Shown piece by piece: positions 1-10,024 of a stretch of 64,000 nucleotides of DNA (position 1 is the first letter of the stretch; the number at the start of each line of letters is the position of its first letter). The position numbers and the translations under genes are program-made. The notes beneath the pieces were generated by a model that saw only the letters and a program-made list of their open reading frames with translations, did not search any database and was not told the DNA's origin. This DNA is from Ehretia macrophylla (Eukaryota > Streptophyta > Magnoliopsida > Boraginales > Ehretiaceae): the NCBI GenBank assembly GCA_037974665.1, contig CM075767.1, positions 31,583,498 to 31,647,497 on the forward strand, given 5' to 3'.

Positions 1-115
1 CAACCTCCACGTGAAGCGAAGTTGTCTTGCCCAAGTTGCCATGGGATTCGATAATAGAAATGTGGTAGATAAAGTATCTTGGCAACCCTAACCGGAGGGA
101 AAAAAATTGAAAAAG

Positions 116-234
116 GGAGTGCAACACGAGGACTTCCCAGGGGGTCACCTATCCAAGTACTACTCTCGCCCAAGCACACTTAACTTCGGAGTTCTGATGG
201 GATCCGGTGCATTAGTGCTAGTATGATCATACCC
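116..234 (-). rRNA. 5S rRNA: 5S rRNA gene, copy 1
   Basis: Full length, 119 nt. Changes from the array majority (RNA numbering): G5A, C6T, C15T, C57T in box A, A80T and G85A in box C, C117T. Helix I and both control boxes are touched, so activity is doubtful. Confidence 0.9.
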
Positions 235-792
235 GTCATGTTGATGGCACAATTCCTTTATGTGTTAACAGTTCACAGTCACAGCCTAGAGAGATGGCCC
301 ATTCAGAAAGCCCAATAGGCTTAACAACAACCCATCCATTTCAACAACGCAGCATCCTCGTAAGATGTGATATCGACGCATTGTAGGGCCCTCTAATGTC
401 TCGCAAGTAAGGTTGTCTTCCTTTTAACAACTCACGACGTACGATCCGAGATGAAAATCCAGAGCAAAATGAGAAAAGTGGCCCGCAACTGATGAAAATG
501 TTGGATTTTAGGCTCCAAAAAGGGCACAACGAGAAAGCTTGATGCCCCCGTGGTAGAGCTCTCGAAAAGCTTTCCAACGGTATGCTGTACGCTGCGTAAC
601 TCCTTACGGATAAAAGGTTATGGGCCCCGGAGCGATGGAGACCTGGTCACAAGCCCTACGCCCTCGGTTTGCGGGCCCAGCCTCCACGTGAAGGGAAGTT
701 GTCTTGCCCAAGGTGCCGTGGGATTCGATAATAGAAATGTGGTGGATAAAGTATCTTGGCAACCCTAACCGGAGGAAAAAAAATTGAAAAGG

Positions 793-911
793 GGAGTGCA
801 ACAGGAGGACTTCCTAGGGGGTCACCCATCCTTGTACTACTCTCGCCCCAGCACGCTTAACTTCGGAGTTCTGATGGAATCCGGTGCATTAGTGCTGGTA
901 TGATCGCACCG
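793..911 (-). rRNA. 5S rRNA: 5S rRNA gene, copy 2
   Basis: Full length. Changes: G1C at the start site, C34T, T63G, T79A, G97A, G108C, C117T. Confidence 0.9.
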
Positions 912-1470
912 GTCATGTTGATGGCACAATTCCTTTATGTGTTAACGGTTCACAGTCCCAGCCTAGAGAAATGGCCCATTCAGAAGGCCCAATAGGCTTA
1001 GCGACAACCCATCCGCTTCAACAAGCCAGCATCCTCGCAAGACGAGATATCGACGCATTGTAGGGCCCTCTAATGTCTCGCAAGTAAGGATGTCGTCCTT
1101 TTAATAGCTCACAACGTATGATACGAGACGAAAAAACATAGCTAAATTTGAAAAACGGCCTGAAACTGATGAAAACGTTCGATTTTGTTCTCCAAAAATG
1201 GCACAGCGAGCAAACTGGCTACCCAAGTCGTAGAGCTCTCGGAGTGCTTTCCAACGTTATGGTGTGCGCCGCGTAACTCATTACGGATCAAAATTTATGG
1301 GCACCGAAGCGACGGAGACCTGGTCACAAGCCCTACGCCCTCGGTTTGCTGGCCCAGCCTCCACGTGAAGCGAAGTTGTCTTGCCCAAGGTGGCGTGGGA
1401 TTCGATAATAGAAATGTGGTGGATAAAGTATCTTGGCAACACTAACCGGAGGGAAAAAAAATAGAAAATG

Positions 1471-1589
1471 GGGGTGCAACACGAGGGCTTCCCAGGAGGT
1501 CACCCATCCTAGTACTACTCTCGCCCAAGCACGCTTAACTTCGGAGTTCAAATAGGATCCGGTGCATTAGTGCTGGTATGATCGCACCC
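1471..1589 (-). rRNA. 5S rRNA: 5S rRNA gene, copy 3
   Basis: Full length. Changes: C36T, C39T, A40T, C93T, T103C. The control boxes match the majority sequence. Confidence 0.93.
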
Positions 1590-2525
1590 ATCATGTTGAG
1601 GGCACAATTCCTTTATGTGTTAACGGTTCACAGTCTCAGCCTAGAGAGATGGCCTATTCAGAAGGCCCAATGGGCTTAACGACAACCCATCCACTTAAAC
1701 AACCCAGCATCCTCGCAAGACGAGATATCGGCGCGTTGTAGGGTCCTCTAATGTCCCGCAAGTAAGGTTGTCGTCCTTTTCACAGCTCACGACGTACGAT
1801 CCGGGACGAAAAAAAGAGCTAAAAAAGAAAAGAGGCCCGAAACTGATGAAAATGTTCAATTTTGTGCTCCAAAAAAGGGCAAAGCAAGCAAGCTGGCTGC
1901 CCCCGTTGTAGAGCTCTCGGAGAGCTTTCCAACGGTATGCTGTGCGCAGCGTAACTCTTTACGAATCAAAAGTTATGGGCATCGGAGCGAAGGAGACCTG
2001 GTCATAAGCCCTACACCCTCGGTTTGCTGGCCCATTCAGAAGGCCCAATGGGCTTAACGACAACCCATCCACTTAAACAACCCAGCATCCTCGCAAGACG
2101 AGATATCGACGCATTGTAGGGTCCTCTAATGTCCCGCAAGTAAGGTTGTCGTCCTTTTAACAACTCACGACGTACGATCCTGGACGAAAAAACAGAGCTA
2201 AATCAGAAAAGTGGCCCGAAACAGATGAAAACGTTATATATTGGGCTCCAAAAAGGGCAAAGCGAGCAAGCTGGCTGCCCCCGTCGTAGAGCTCTCGGAG
2301 AGCTTTCCAAAAGTATGCTGTACGCAGCGTAACTCCTTACCGATCAAAACTTATGGGCAACGGAGCGAAGGAGACCTGGTCAAAAGCCCTACGCCCTCGG
2401 TTTGCTGGCCCAAACTCCACGTGAAGCGAAGTTGTCTTGCCCAAGGTGTCGTGGGATTCGATAAAACAAATGTGGTGGATAAAGTATCTTGGCAACCCCA
2501 ATCGAAGAAAAAAAAATTGAAAAGG
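1590..2525. other. Spacer DNA with a 5S-less unit
   Basis: 936 bp with no 5S gene where one is expected at about 2.15 kb. The first spacer runs normally to the GCTGGCCCA motif near 2032 and then continues directly as the CATTCAGAAGG motif, which normally lies about 60 bp beyond a 5S gene. The missing piece is the 3' spacer segment, the whole 5S gene and its upstream signals. Both normal breakpoints carry TGGCCCA, so the join looks like a deletion between 7-bp direct repeats. The remainder is ordinary spacer. Confidence 0.88.
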
Positions 2526-2578
2526 GGAGTGCAACACGAGGACTTCCCAGGGGGTAAACCCTCCTAGTACTACTCTCG
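2526..2578 (-). pseudogene. 5S rRNA: Truncated 5S rRNA gene (copy 4)
   Basis: Only RNA positions 67-119 remain. The transcription start, box A and the whole 5' half are absent. The sequence runs through CTACTCTCG of the gene and continues as the GGAGAGCTTT motif of the spacer. Normal gene and normal spacer both have CTCTCG at this point, so the join looks like a microhomology deletion. The remnant also has T84G, G87T and G89T in box C. The next gene starts only 281 bp away. Confidence 0.9.
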
Positions 2579-2806
2579 GAGAGCTTTGCAACGGTATGCG
2601 GTGCGCCGCGTAACTCCTTACGGATCAAAAGTTCTGGGCACCGGAGCGACAGAGACCTGGTCACAAGCCCTACGCCCTCGGTTTGCGAGCCCAACCTCCA
2701 CGTGAAGGTAAGTTGTTTTGCCCAAGGTGCCGTGGGATTTTATAATAGAAATGTGGCGGATTAAGTATCTTGTCAACCCTAATCGGAGGAAAAAAAATGG
2801 AAAAGG

Positions 2807-2925
2807 GGGATGCAACACGAGGACTTCCCAGGGGGTCACCCATCCTAGTACTACTCTCGCCCAAGCACGCTTAATTTCGGAGTTCTGATGGGATCCGCTG
2901 CATTAGTGCTGGTATGATCAAACCC
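2807..2925 (-). rRNA. 5S rRNA: 5S rRNA gene, copy 5
   Basis: Full length. Changes: G5T, C6T, C28G, G51A in box A, C116T. Confidence 0.92.
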
Positions 2926-3484
2926 GTCATGTTGAGGGCACAATTCCTTTATGTGTTAACGGTTCACAGTCCCAGCCTAGAGAGATGGCCCATTCAGAAG
3001 GCCCAATGGGCTTAACAACAACCCATCCGCTTCAACAACGTAGCATCCTCGCAAGACGTGATATCGACGCGTTGTAGGGCCCTCTAATGTCCGGCGAGTA
3101 AGGTTGTCGTCCTTTTAACAGCTCACAATGTACGATCCGGGGCGGAAAAACAGAGCTTAATCAGAAAAGTGACCCGAAACTGATGAAAACGTTCGATTTT
3201 GCACTCCAAAAAGGGGCACTGTGAGCAAGCTGGCTGCCTCTGTCGTAGACCTCTCGGAGAGCTTTGCAACGGTATGCTGTGCGTCGCGTAACTCCTTACG
3301 GATCAAAAGTTATGGGCACCGGAGCGACGGAGACCTGGTCACAAGCCCTACGCCCTCGGTTTACGGGCCTAGCCTCCATGTGAAACGAAGATTTCTTGCC
3401 CAAGGTGCCGTGGGATTCGATAATAGAAATGTGGTGGATAAAGTATCTTGGCAACCCTAACCGGAGGAATAAAAATTGAAAAGG

Positions 3485-3603
3485 GGGGTGCAACACGAGG
3501 ACTTCCCAGGGGGTCACCTATCCTAGTACTACTCTCGCCCAAGCACGCTTAACTTCGGAGTTCTGATGGGATCCGGTGCATTAGTGCTGGTATGATCGCA
3601 CCC
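3485..3603 (-). rRNA. 5S rRNA: 5S rRNA gene, copy 6
   Basis: One of the four best copies: a single change, G85A in box C. Its upstream region is unusual: the common GAGGGCACAATT is replaced by GGGGGTAGAATT and the following bases are changed. It is the last gene before the LTR fragment. Confidence 0.96.
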
Positions 3604-3746
3604 GTCATGGTGGGGGTAGAATTCCTTTTTGTGTTGGTGGTTCACAGTCACAGCCTAGAGAGATGGCCTATTCAGAAAGCCCAATGGGCTTAACGACAAC
3701 CCATCTGCTTCAACAAGCATCCTCGCAAGACGTGATATCGATGCGT
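3604..3746. other. Interrupted 5S spacer left of the LTR fragment
   Basis: Only the gene-proximal 143 bp of the spacer survive here. The middle of the spacer, about 190 bp between GCGTTGT and GCACAGCGAGC, is missing across the LTR fragment. It was therefore probably lost together with the 5' part of that element. Confidence 0.8.
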
Positions 3747-4922
3747 TGTGGCATGGTAGCGTTTCACGAACGCCGGGCGGCATAGGGCTTGCCGGTGCTC
3801 TCGTGACTCCCATGGTCCAATTCCCTCTCTCGCTCGGCATTCCACCCTCGGAGAGTTGGGTCATAGGTTTTGGGGTACATCTGGAGTACACCCAATTGGG
3901 AGCGATAAGTGGATTATTGATGTCGGCCGCACCAAATGAATCGAAATTGATATTAAGAGGAAATGCTCACTGTATCCTTTTTACTATGTGTATAAGTACT
4001 CTCGCTTAGTTCCTAGAGAACCTCGGGGAGGAAAGACTGGTATTTCTGTTCCCTTACTTTGTATCCGTTACTCGATTTGTTTCTTATAATTGCGTACCTT
4101 ATTATTTGTAATACGTGACATGTTCTCAAAAAGAGTTTTCATAAATTGAACTAGAAAATGAGTTTCAAAACGTATTTCTCGTTCCCCCTCGCTGAGTTCA
4201 TAAGGACTCACCCTCTTTTTTATCACAAGTGAAGAAGAACAGGTACAGGTACCCGAGGACAACGTGCCTATCGATGATTCCTTGGAGTGATTGTCTGTCC
4301 CTACGTGCTTTTGTGTTTTGCCTAAAAGTGGTTGCTATATGGATGTTGTGTTTGATTGCAAACTATTCATTTTATTGATGTAAATGACCCCGTTGTAATT
4401 TGGGTCTAATTCTGGGATTGTACTACCTATAGCCGGACGAACTTTTATTTGGTGGTTTGCTTTCGTTTTCTTAATTGGTAGTTATCGTAGGCATTAAAAC
4501 CACTAGATGAACAATCAACTAAGTTAATTCTATCTAATTTCACTTAGGTGCTCATTTGCAAACTAAAGGATAATAGGTACTTGCATGATAGGAAATTGAC
4601 AAATAAACGGGACATAGTTATCATGTTAGGCTTATTAACCAAACGAGACTTTCAAGATAAACTAGTAGGCAAATCGATTGGTGACAAATAGGAGTCCTTA
4701 ATGGAATTGGATTAATGATTGGAATAATTGAGGCGTTTAGAGAATTAAGTCAAACCAAAGAGCCCAATTACAGCCGTTATGCTGCCGGTTTATCGAAAAA
4801 TTTTAGAGTTTAGGCCAAAACGTTAAGTGTTAAATCTTCATGAACGGTTAAGTACGTGAAATGATATGAACGTTTAGATCACACCCTAGTCTAACATTCA
4901 TAGGCCGGGTTGGGGCGTGACA
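3747..4922 (+). mobile_element. 5'-truncated LTR fragment, same family as the 51974-55380 LTR
   Basis: Fossil LTR fragment of 1176 bp ending in GGTTGGGGCGTGACA, the same terminus as the solo LTR downstream. It aligns by eye with that LTR's last roughly 1 kb (about 54374-55380). Shared landmarks include the TTCGGGGTACATC-like stretch, CCCTCGCTGAGTTCATAAGG and AATTACAGCCGTTATGCTGC. Identity looks like three quarters to four fifths with several length differences. The outer left end and left target duplication are missing, so it is broken; it shows no coding region. The left junction shares TGT with the 5S spacer. Family: plant LTR retrotransposon, probably Ty3/gypsy by its likeness to long-LTR elements. 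Age cannot be fixed from one fragment but its divergence suggests it is old. Confidence 0.85.
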
Positions 4923-5191
4923 GCACAGCGAGCAAGCTGGCGGCCCCCGTCGTAGAGCTCTCGGAGAGCTTTCCAACGGTATGCAGTGCGCCGCGTAACT
5001 CCTTACGGATCAAAAGTTATGGGCACCGGAGCAACGGAGACCTGGTCACAAGCCCTACGCCCTCAGTTTGCGGGCCCAGCCTCCATGTGAAGCAAAGTTG
5101 TCTTGCCCAAGGTGCCATGGGATTCGATAATAGAAATGTGGTAGATAAAGTATCTTGGCAACCCTAACCGAAGGGAAAAAAATTGAAAAGG

Positions 5192-5310
5192 GGAGTGCAA
5201 CACGAGGACTTCCCAGGGGGTCACCCATCCTAGTACTACTCTCGCCCAAGCACGCTTAACTTCAGAGTTCTGATGCGATCCGGTGCATTAGTGCTGGTAT
5301 GATCGTACCC
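5192..5310 (-). rRNA. 5S rRNA: 5S rRNA gene, copy 7
   Basis: Full length, first gene after the LTR fragment. Changes: G5A, C35G, C47T, C117T. Confidence 0.93.
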
Positions 5311-5869
5311 GTCATGTTGATGGCACAATTCCTTTATGTGTTAACGGTTCACAGTCACAACCTAGAGAGATGGCCCATTTAGAAAGCCCAATGGGCTTAA
5401 CAACAACCCATCCGCTTCAACAACGCAGCATCCTCGCAAAATGTGATATCGACGCGTTGTAGGGCCCTCTAATGTCCCGCGAGTAAGGTTTTCGTCCTTT
5501 TAACAGCTCACGACGTACGATCCGGGATGAAGAACCAGAGCAAAATTAGAAAAGTGGCCCGAAACTGATGAAAACGTTCAATTTTGAGATCCAAAAAGGG
5601 CACAGCAAGCAAGCTAGCTGCCCCTGTGCTAGCGCTCTCGAAGAGCTTTCCAACGGTATGCTGTACGCTGCGTAACTCCTTGCGGATAAAAAGTTATGGG
5701 CACCGGAGCGACGGAGACCTGGTCACAAGCCCAACGCCCCCAGTTTGCGGGCCCAGCCTCTACGTGAAGCGAAGTTGTCTTGCCCAAGGTGCCGTAGGAT
5801 TCGATAATAGAAATGTGGTGGATAAAGTATCTTGGCAACCCTAACCGGAGGAAAAAAAAATTGAAAAGG

Positions 5870-5988
5870 GGGGTGCAACACGAGGACTTCCCAAGGGGTC
5901 ACCCATCCTAGTACTACTCTCGCCCAAGCACGCTTAACTTCGGAGTTTTGATGGGATCCTGTGCATTAGTGCTGGTATGATCGCACTC
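5870..5988 (-). rRNA. 5S rRNA: 5S rRNA gene, copy 8
   Basis: Full length. Changes: G2A, C29A, G41A, C95T. Confidence 0.93.
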
Positions 5989-6545
5989 GTCATGATGAGG
6001 GTACAATTCTTTTATCTGTTAACGGTTTATAGTCCCAGCCTAGAGAGATGGCCCTTTCAGAAAGCCCAATGGGCTTAACGATAACCCATCCGCTTCAACA
6101 TCCCAGCATCCTCGCAAAACGAGATATCGACGCGTTATAGAGCCCTCTAATTTCCCGCGAGTAAGGTAGCCGTCCTTTAACAGCTCACGACGTATGATAC
6201 GGGACGGAAAAATAGAGTAAAATGTGAAAAGTGGCCCGAAACTGATGAAAACATTTGATTTTGGGCTGCAAGAAGGGCACAGCGAGCAAGCTAGCTTCTC
6301 CCGTCGTAGAGCTCTCGAAGTGCTTTGCAACGGTATGCTGTACGCCGCGTAACTCCTTATGGAGCAAAAGTTATGGGCACCGGAGCGACGGAGACCTAGT
6401 CGCAAGCCCTACGCCCTCGGTTTGCGTGCCCAACCTCCACGTGAAGCGAAGTTGTCTTGCCCAAGGTGCCGTGGGATACAATTATAGAAATGTGGTGGAT
6501 AAAGTATCTTGGCAACCCTAACCGGAGGAAAAAAAATTGAAAATG

Positions 6546-6664
6546 GGGATGCAACACGAGGACTTCCCAGGGGGTCACCCATCCTAGTACTACTCTCGCC
6601 CAAGCACGCTTAACTTCGGAGTTCAGATGGGATCTGGTACATTTGTGTTGGTATGATCGCACCC
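6546..6664 (-). rRNA. 5S rRNA: 5S rRNA gene, copy 9
   Basis: Full length. Changes: G17A, T21A, C26T, G30A, A40T, C116T. A40T is shared with copies 13, 16 and 19 and marks a subfamily. Confidence 0.91.
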
Positions 6665-7222
6665 GTCATGTTGAGGGCACAATTCCTTTATGTGTTAACG
6701 GTTCACAGTCCCAGCCTAGAGAGATGGCCCATTCAGAAGGCCCAATGGGCTTAACAACAACCTATCCGCTTCAACAACGCAGCATCCTCGCAAGACGTGA
6801 TATCGACGCGTTGTAGGGCCCTCTAATGTACCGATAGTAAGCTTGTCATCCTTTTAATAGCTCACAACGTACGATCCGGGACGGAAAAACAGAGCTTAAT
6901 AAGAAAAGTGGCCCGAAACTGATGAAACCATTCCCTTTTGGGCTCGAAAAAGGGCACAACGAGCAAACTGGCTACCCCCGTCGTAGAGTTCCTGGAGAGC
7001 TTTGCAACGGTATGCTGTGCGCCGCGTAACTCCTTACGGATCAAAAGTTATGGGCACCGGAGCGACGGAGACCTGGTCACAAGCACTACGGCCTCGGTTT
7101 GCGGGCCCAGCCTCCACGCGAAGCGAAGTTGTCTTGCCCAAGGTACCGTGGGATTCGATAATAGAAATGTGGCGGATTAAGTATCTTGTCAACCCTAACC
7201 AGAAGAAAAAAAATTGAAAAGG

Positions 7223-7341
7223 GGGGTGCAACTTGAGGACTTCCGAGGGGGTCACCCATCCTACTACTACTCTCGCCCAAGCAAGCTTAAATTCGGTGTT
7301 CTGATGGGATCCGGTGCATTAGTGCTGGTATGATCGTACCC
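7223..7341 (-). rRNA. 5S rRNA: 5S rRNA gene, copy 10
   Basis: Full length but diverged, eight changes: G5A, T45A, G51T and G58T in box A, C78G, G97C, G108A, T109A. Probably not functional. Confidence 0.88.
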
Positions 7342-7514
7342 GTCATGTTGAAGGCACAATTCCTTTATGTGTTAACAGTTCACAGTCCCAGCCTAGAGAG
7401 ATGGCCCATTCAGAAGGCCCAATGGGCTTAACAACAACCCATCCGCTTCAACAACGCAGCATCCTCGCTAGACATGATATCGACAAGGTGTAGGGCCCTC
7501 TAATGTCCCGCGAG

Positions 7515-7650
7515 TAAGGTTGTCGTCCTTTTAATAGCTCACGATGTACGATCTGGGACGAAAAAACAAAGCAAAACAAGAAAAGTGTCCCAAAAAGGGC
7601 ATAGCGAGTATGGCTGTCGTCCTTTTAACAGCTCACGACGTAAGATGCAG
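7515..7650. repeat. Partial spacer duplication
   Basis: The spacer segment beginning GTCGTCCTTTTAA occurs twice here, near 7522 and 7617. The first copy is missing its GAAACTGATGAAAACG part and is followed straight away by the second. This makes the unit 772 bp instead of about 677 bp. It is a small local duplication with an internal loss. Confidence 0.85.
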
Positions 7651-7994
7651 GACGAAAAAACAGAGCTTAATAAGAAAAATGGCCTGAAACTGATGAAAAC
7701 GTTCCATTTTGGGCTCCAAAAAGGGCACAGCGAGCAAGCTGGCTGACCCCGTCGTAGAGCTCTCGGTCAGCTTTGCAACGGTATGCTGTGCGCCGCGTAA
7801 CTCCTTACGGATCAAAAGTTATGGGCACCGGAGCGACGGAGAGCTGGTCACAAACCCTACGCCCTCAGTTTGCGGGCCCAGCCTCCACGTGAAGCGATGT
7901 TGTCTTGCCCAAGGTACCGTGGGATTCGATAATAGAAATGTGGCGGATTAAGTATCTTGTCAACCCTAACCGGAGGGAAAAACAATTGAAAAGG

Positions 7995-8113
7995 GGGGTG
8001 CAACATGAGGACTTCCCAGGGGGTCACCCATCCTAGTACTACTCTCGCCCAAGCACGCTTAACTTCGGAGTTCTGATGGGATCCGCTGCATTAGTGCTAG
8101 TATGATCGCACCC
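7995..8113 (-). rRNA. 5S rRNA: 5S rRNA gene, copy 11
   Basis: Full length. Changes: C15T, C28G, G108A. Confidence 0.94.
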
Positions 8114-8435
8114 GTCATGTTGAGGGCACAATTCTTTTATGTGTTAACGAATCACAGTCCCAGCCTAGAGAGATGGCCCATTCAGAAGGCCCAATGGGCT
8201 TAACAACAACCCGTCCGCTTTAACAACGCATCATCGTCGCAAGACATGATATCGACGCGTTGTAGGGCCCTCTAATGTACCGAAAGTAAGGTTGTCGTCC
8301 TTTTAACAGCTCACGACGTACGATCCGGGACGGAAAAACAGAGCTTAATAAGAACAGTGGCCCGAAACTGATGAAAACATTCCATTTTGGGCTCCAAAAA
8401 GGGCAAAGCGAGCAAACTGGCTGCCCTCGTCATAG

Positions 8436-8450
8436 AGCTCTCGGAGAGCT
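8436..8450. repeat. Conserved 15-bp spacer palindrome
   Basis: Representative copy of a palindrome found in nearly every spacer: AGCTCTC, one G, GAGAGCT. In another spacer class the centre reads AGCTC TCGAA GAGCT, which changes the bases but keeps the inverted symmetry. Copies 4 and 5 are separated by a deletion whose breakpoint lies in this element. Confidence 0.8.
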
Positions 8451-8654
8451 TTGCCACGGTATGTTGTGTGCCGCGTAACTCCTTACGGATCAAAAGTTAT
8501 GGGCACCGGAGCGACGGAGACCTGGACACAAGCACTACGGCCTCCATTTACGGGCCCAGCCTCCACGTGAATCGAAGTTTTCTTTCCCAAGGTGCCGTGC
8601 GATTCGATAATTGAAATGTGGCAGATAAAGTATCTTGTCAACCCTAACCGGAAG

Positions 8655-8669
8655 AAAAAAAATTGAAAA
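8655..8669 (-). terminator. Pol III terminator of 5S copy 12 (representative)
   Basis: Read in the RNA sense, two bases after the gene end comes TTTT, then CAA, then T8. Runs of four or more T are the known RNA polymerase III stop signal. The arrangement TTTTCAATTTTTTTT is kept beside almost every copy in the array; in copies with AAAATGGGG on the plus strand the first T4 is one base from the gene. Confidence 0.88.
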
Positions 8670-8671
8670 GG

Positions 8672-8790
8672 CGGGTGCAACACGAAGACTTCCCAGGGGG
8701 TCACCCATCCTAGTACTACTCTCGCCCAAACACGCTTAACTTCGGAGTTCTGATGGGATCCGGTGCATTAGTACTGGTATGATCGCACCC
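8672..8790 (-). rRNA. 5S rRNA: 5S rRNA gene, copy 12
   Basis: Full length. Changes: C18T, C61T in box A, C105T, C119G. Its flanks are typical and are used here for the representative promoter, terminator and spacer entries. Confidence 0.94.
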
Positions 8791-8818
8791 GTCATGTTGA
8801 GGGCACAATTCCTTTATG
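8791..8818 (-). promoter_or_regulatory. 5S upstream promoter of copy 12 (representative)
   Basis: In the RNA sense the upstream 28 bases have C at -1, GC at -14/-13 and the TATA-like CATAAAGG at -28 to -21. Plant 5S genes (described in Arabidopsis) use a TATA-like box near -28, GC near -12 and C at -1. The internal boxes A, IE and C of the gene are the other half of the promoter. The pattern recurs upstream of most copies. Variants include GATGGCCCAATT in place of GAGGGCACAATT, and copies with the -1 base or the TATA-like box changed. Confidence 0.85.
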
Positions 8819-8850
8819 TGTTAACGGTTCACAGTCCCAGCCTAGAGATA

Positions 8851-8877
8851 TGGCCCATTCAAAAGGCCCAATGGGCC
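8851..8877. promoter_or_regulatory. Paired GGCCCA (site II-like) element with hairpin
   Basis: Lies 62-87 bp upstream of the 5S start. The plus strand has GGCCCA at 8852-8857 and 8865-8870; read in the 5S direction these are two TGGGCC boxes, the form of plant site II elements bound by TCP factors. GCCCATT (8853-8859) and AATGGGC (8870-8876) can pair as a 7-bp stem with a 10-base loop. It is conserved in most units. Binding by any factor is inference. Confidence 0.55.
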
Positions 8878-9347
8878 TAACGACAACCCATCTGCTTCAA
8901 CAACCCAGCATCCTCGCAAGATGAGATATCGATGCGTTGTAGGGTCCTCTAATGTCCCGCGAGTAAGGTTGTCGTCCTTTTAACATCTCACGACGTACGA
9001 TCCGAGATAGAAAAACAGAGCTAAATGAGAAAAGTGGCCCGAAACTGATGAAAATGTTCGATTTTGGGCTCCAAAAAGGGCAAAGCGAGCAAGCTAGATT
9101 CCCCTGTCGTAGAGCTCTCGAAGAGCGTTCCAACGGTATACTGTGCGCCGCGTAACTCCTTACGAATCAAAAGTTATGGGCACCGGAGCGACGGAGACTT
9201 GGTCACAAGCCCTACGCCCTCGGTTTACGGGCCCAGCCTCCACGTGAAGCGAAGTTGACAGCCCAAGGTGCCGTGAGATTCGATAATTGAAATGTGGTGG
9301 ATAAAGTATCTTGGCAACCCTAATCGGAGGGAAAAAAATTGAAAAAT

Positions 9348-9466
9348 GGGCTGCAACACGCGGACATTCCACGGGGTCACCCATCCTAGTACTACTCTCG
9401 CCCAAGTACGCTTGACTTCGGAGTTCAGATGGGATCCGGTGCATTAGTGCTGGTATGATCGCACCC
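9348..9466 (-). rRNA. 5S rRNA: 5S rRNA gene, copy 13
   Basis: Full length but diverged: A40T, T53C and G60A in box A, C95G, G99A, A101T, T106G, C116G. Confidence 0.88.
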
Positions 9467-10024
9467 GTTATGTTGTGGGCACAATTCCTTTATGTGTTAA
9501 CGGTTCACAGTCCCAGCCTAGAGGGATAGCCCATTCAGAAGGCCCAATGGGCTTAACGACAACCCATCCGCCTCAACAACCCAGCATCCTCGCAAGACGT
9601 GATATCAACACGTTGTAAGGCCATCTAATGTCCCGCGAGTAAGGTTTTCGTCCTTTTAATAGCTCACGACGTACGATCCGGGATGGAAAAACTGAGGTAA
9701 ATTAGAAAAGTGGCCCGAAACTGATGAAAATGTTCGACTTTGTGCTCCTAAAAGGGCACAGCGAGCAAGCTTGCTGCCACCGTCGTCGAGCTCTCGGAGA
9801 GCTTTCCAATGGTATACCGTGCACCGCGTAACTCCTTACGGATCAAAGGTTATGGTCACCGGAGCGACGGGGAGCTGGTCATAAGCCCTACGCCCTCGGT
9901 TTGCGGGCCCAACCTCCACGTGAAGCGAAGTTGTCTTGCCCAAGGTGTCGTGGGATTCGATAATAGAAATGTGGCGGGTAAAGTATCTTGGCAACCCTAA
10001 CCAGAGGAAAAAAAATTGAAAAGG

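Larger units (their letters stand above)
1..3746 (-). repeat. 5S rDNA tandem array, block 1
   Basis: Tandem 5S rDNA units of about 677 bp (5S gene plus spacer), transcribed leftwards. The window opens inside a spacer (1-115). This block holds five full-length 5S genes, one truncated gene and one unit without a gene. It ends abruptly within a spacer, after the conserved stretch GATATCGATGCGTTGT, where an LTR fragment begins. No protein gene is present. Confidence 0.97.
8791..9347. other. 5S intergenic spacer (representative unit)
   Basis: 557 bp between copies 12 and 13. From the gene outward it holds the upstream promoter, a paired GGCCCA element with a hairpin (8851-8877), a region with CATCCTCGCAAGA and GATATCGA, a GTCGTCCTTTTAA stretch, an AT-richer segment with AAACTGATGAAAA, a GGGCA(C/A)AGCGAGCAAGCT block that is also the LTR insertion site, the AGCTCTC palindrome, a GC-richer 200-bp part ending ATAAAGTATCTTGGCAACCC, and finally the terminator of the next gene. 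I see no gene in it. Confidence 0.9.

Noticed and set aside
1590-2525. A hidden 5S gene on the opposite strand in the gene-less stretch
   Set aside because: Neither strand contains the 5S start, box A or box C sequences here; the stretch reads as plain spacer through the deletion join.
3747-4922. A DNA transposon or host gene between array blocks 1 and 2
   Set aside because: The segment aligns with the 3' third of the LTR at 51974-55380 and ends with the same terminus, so it is an LTR fragment.
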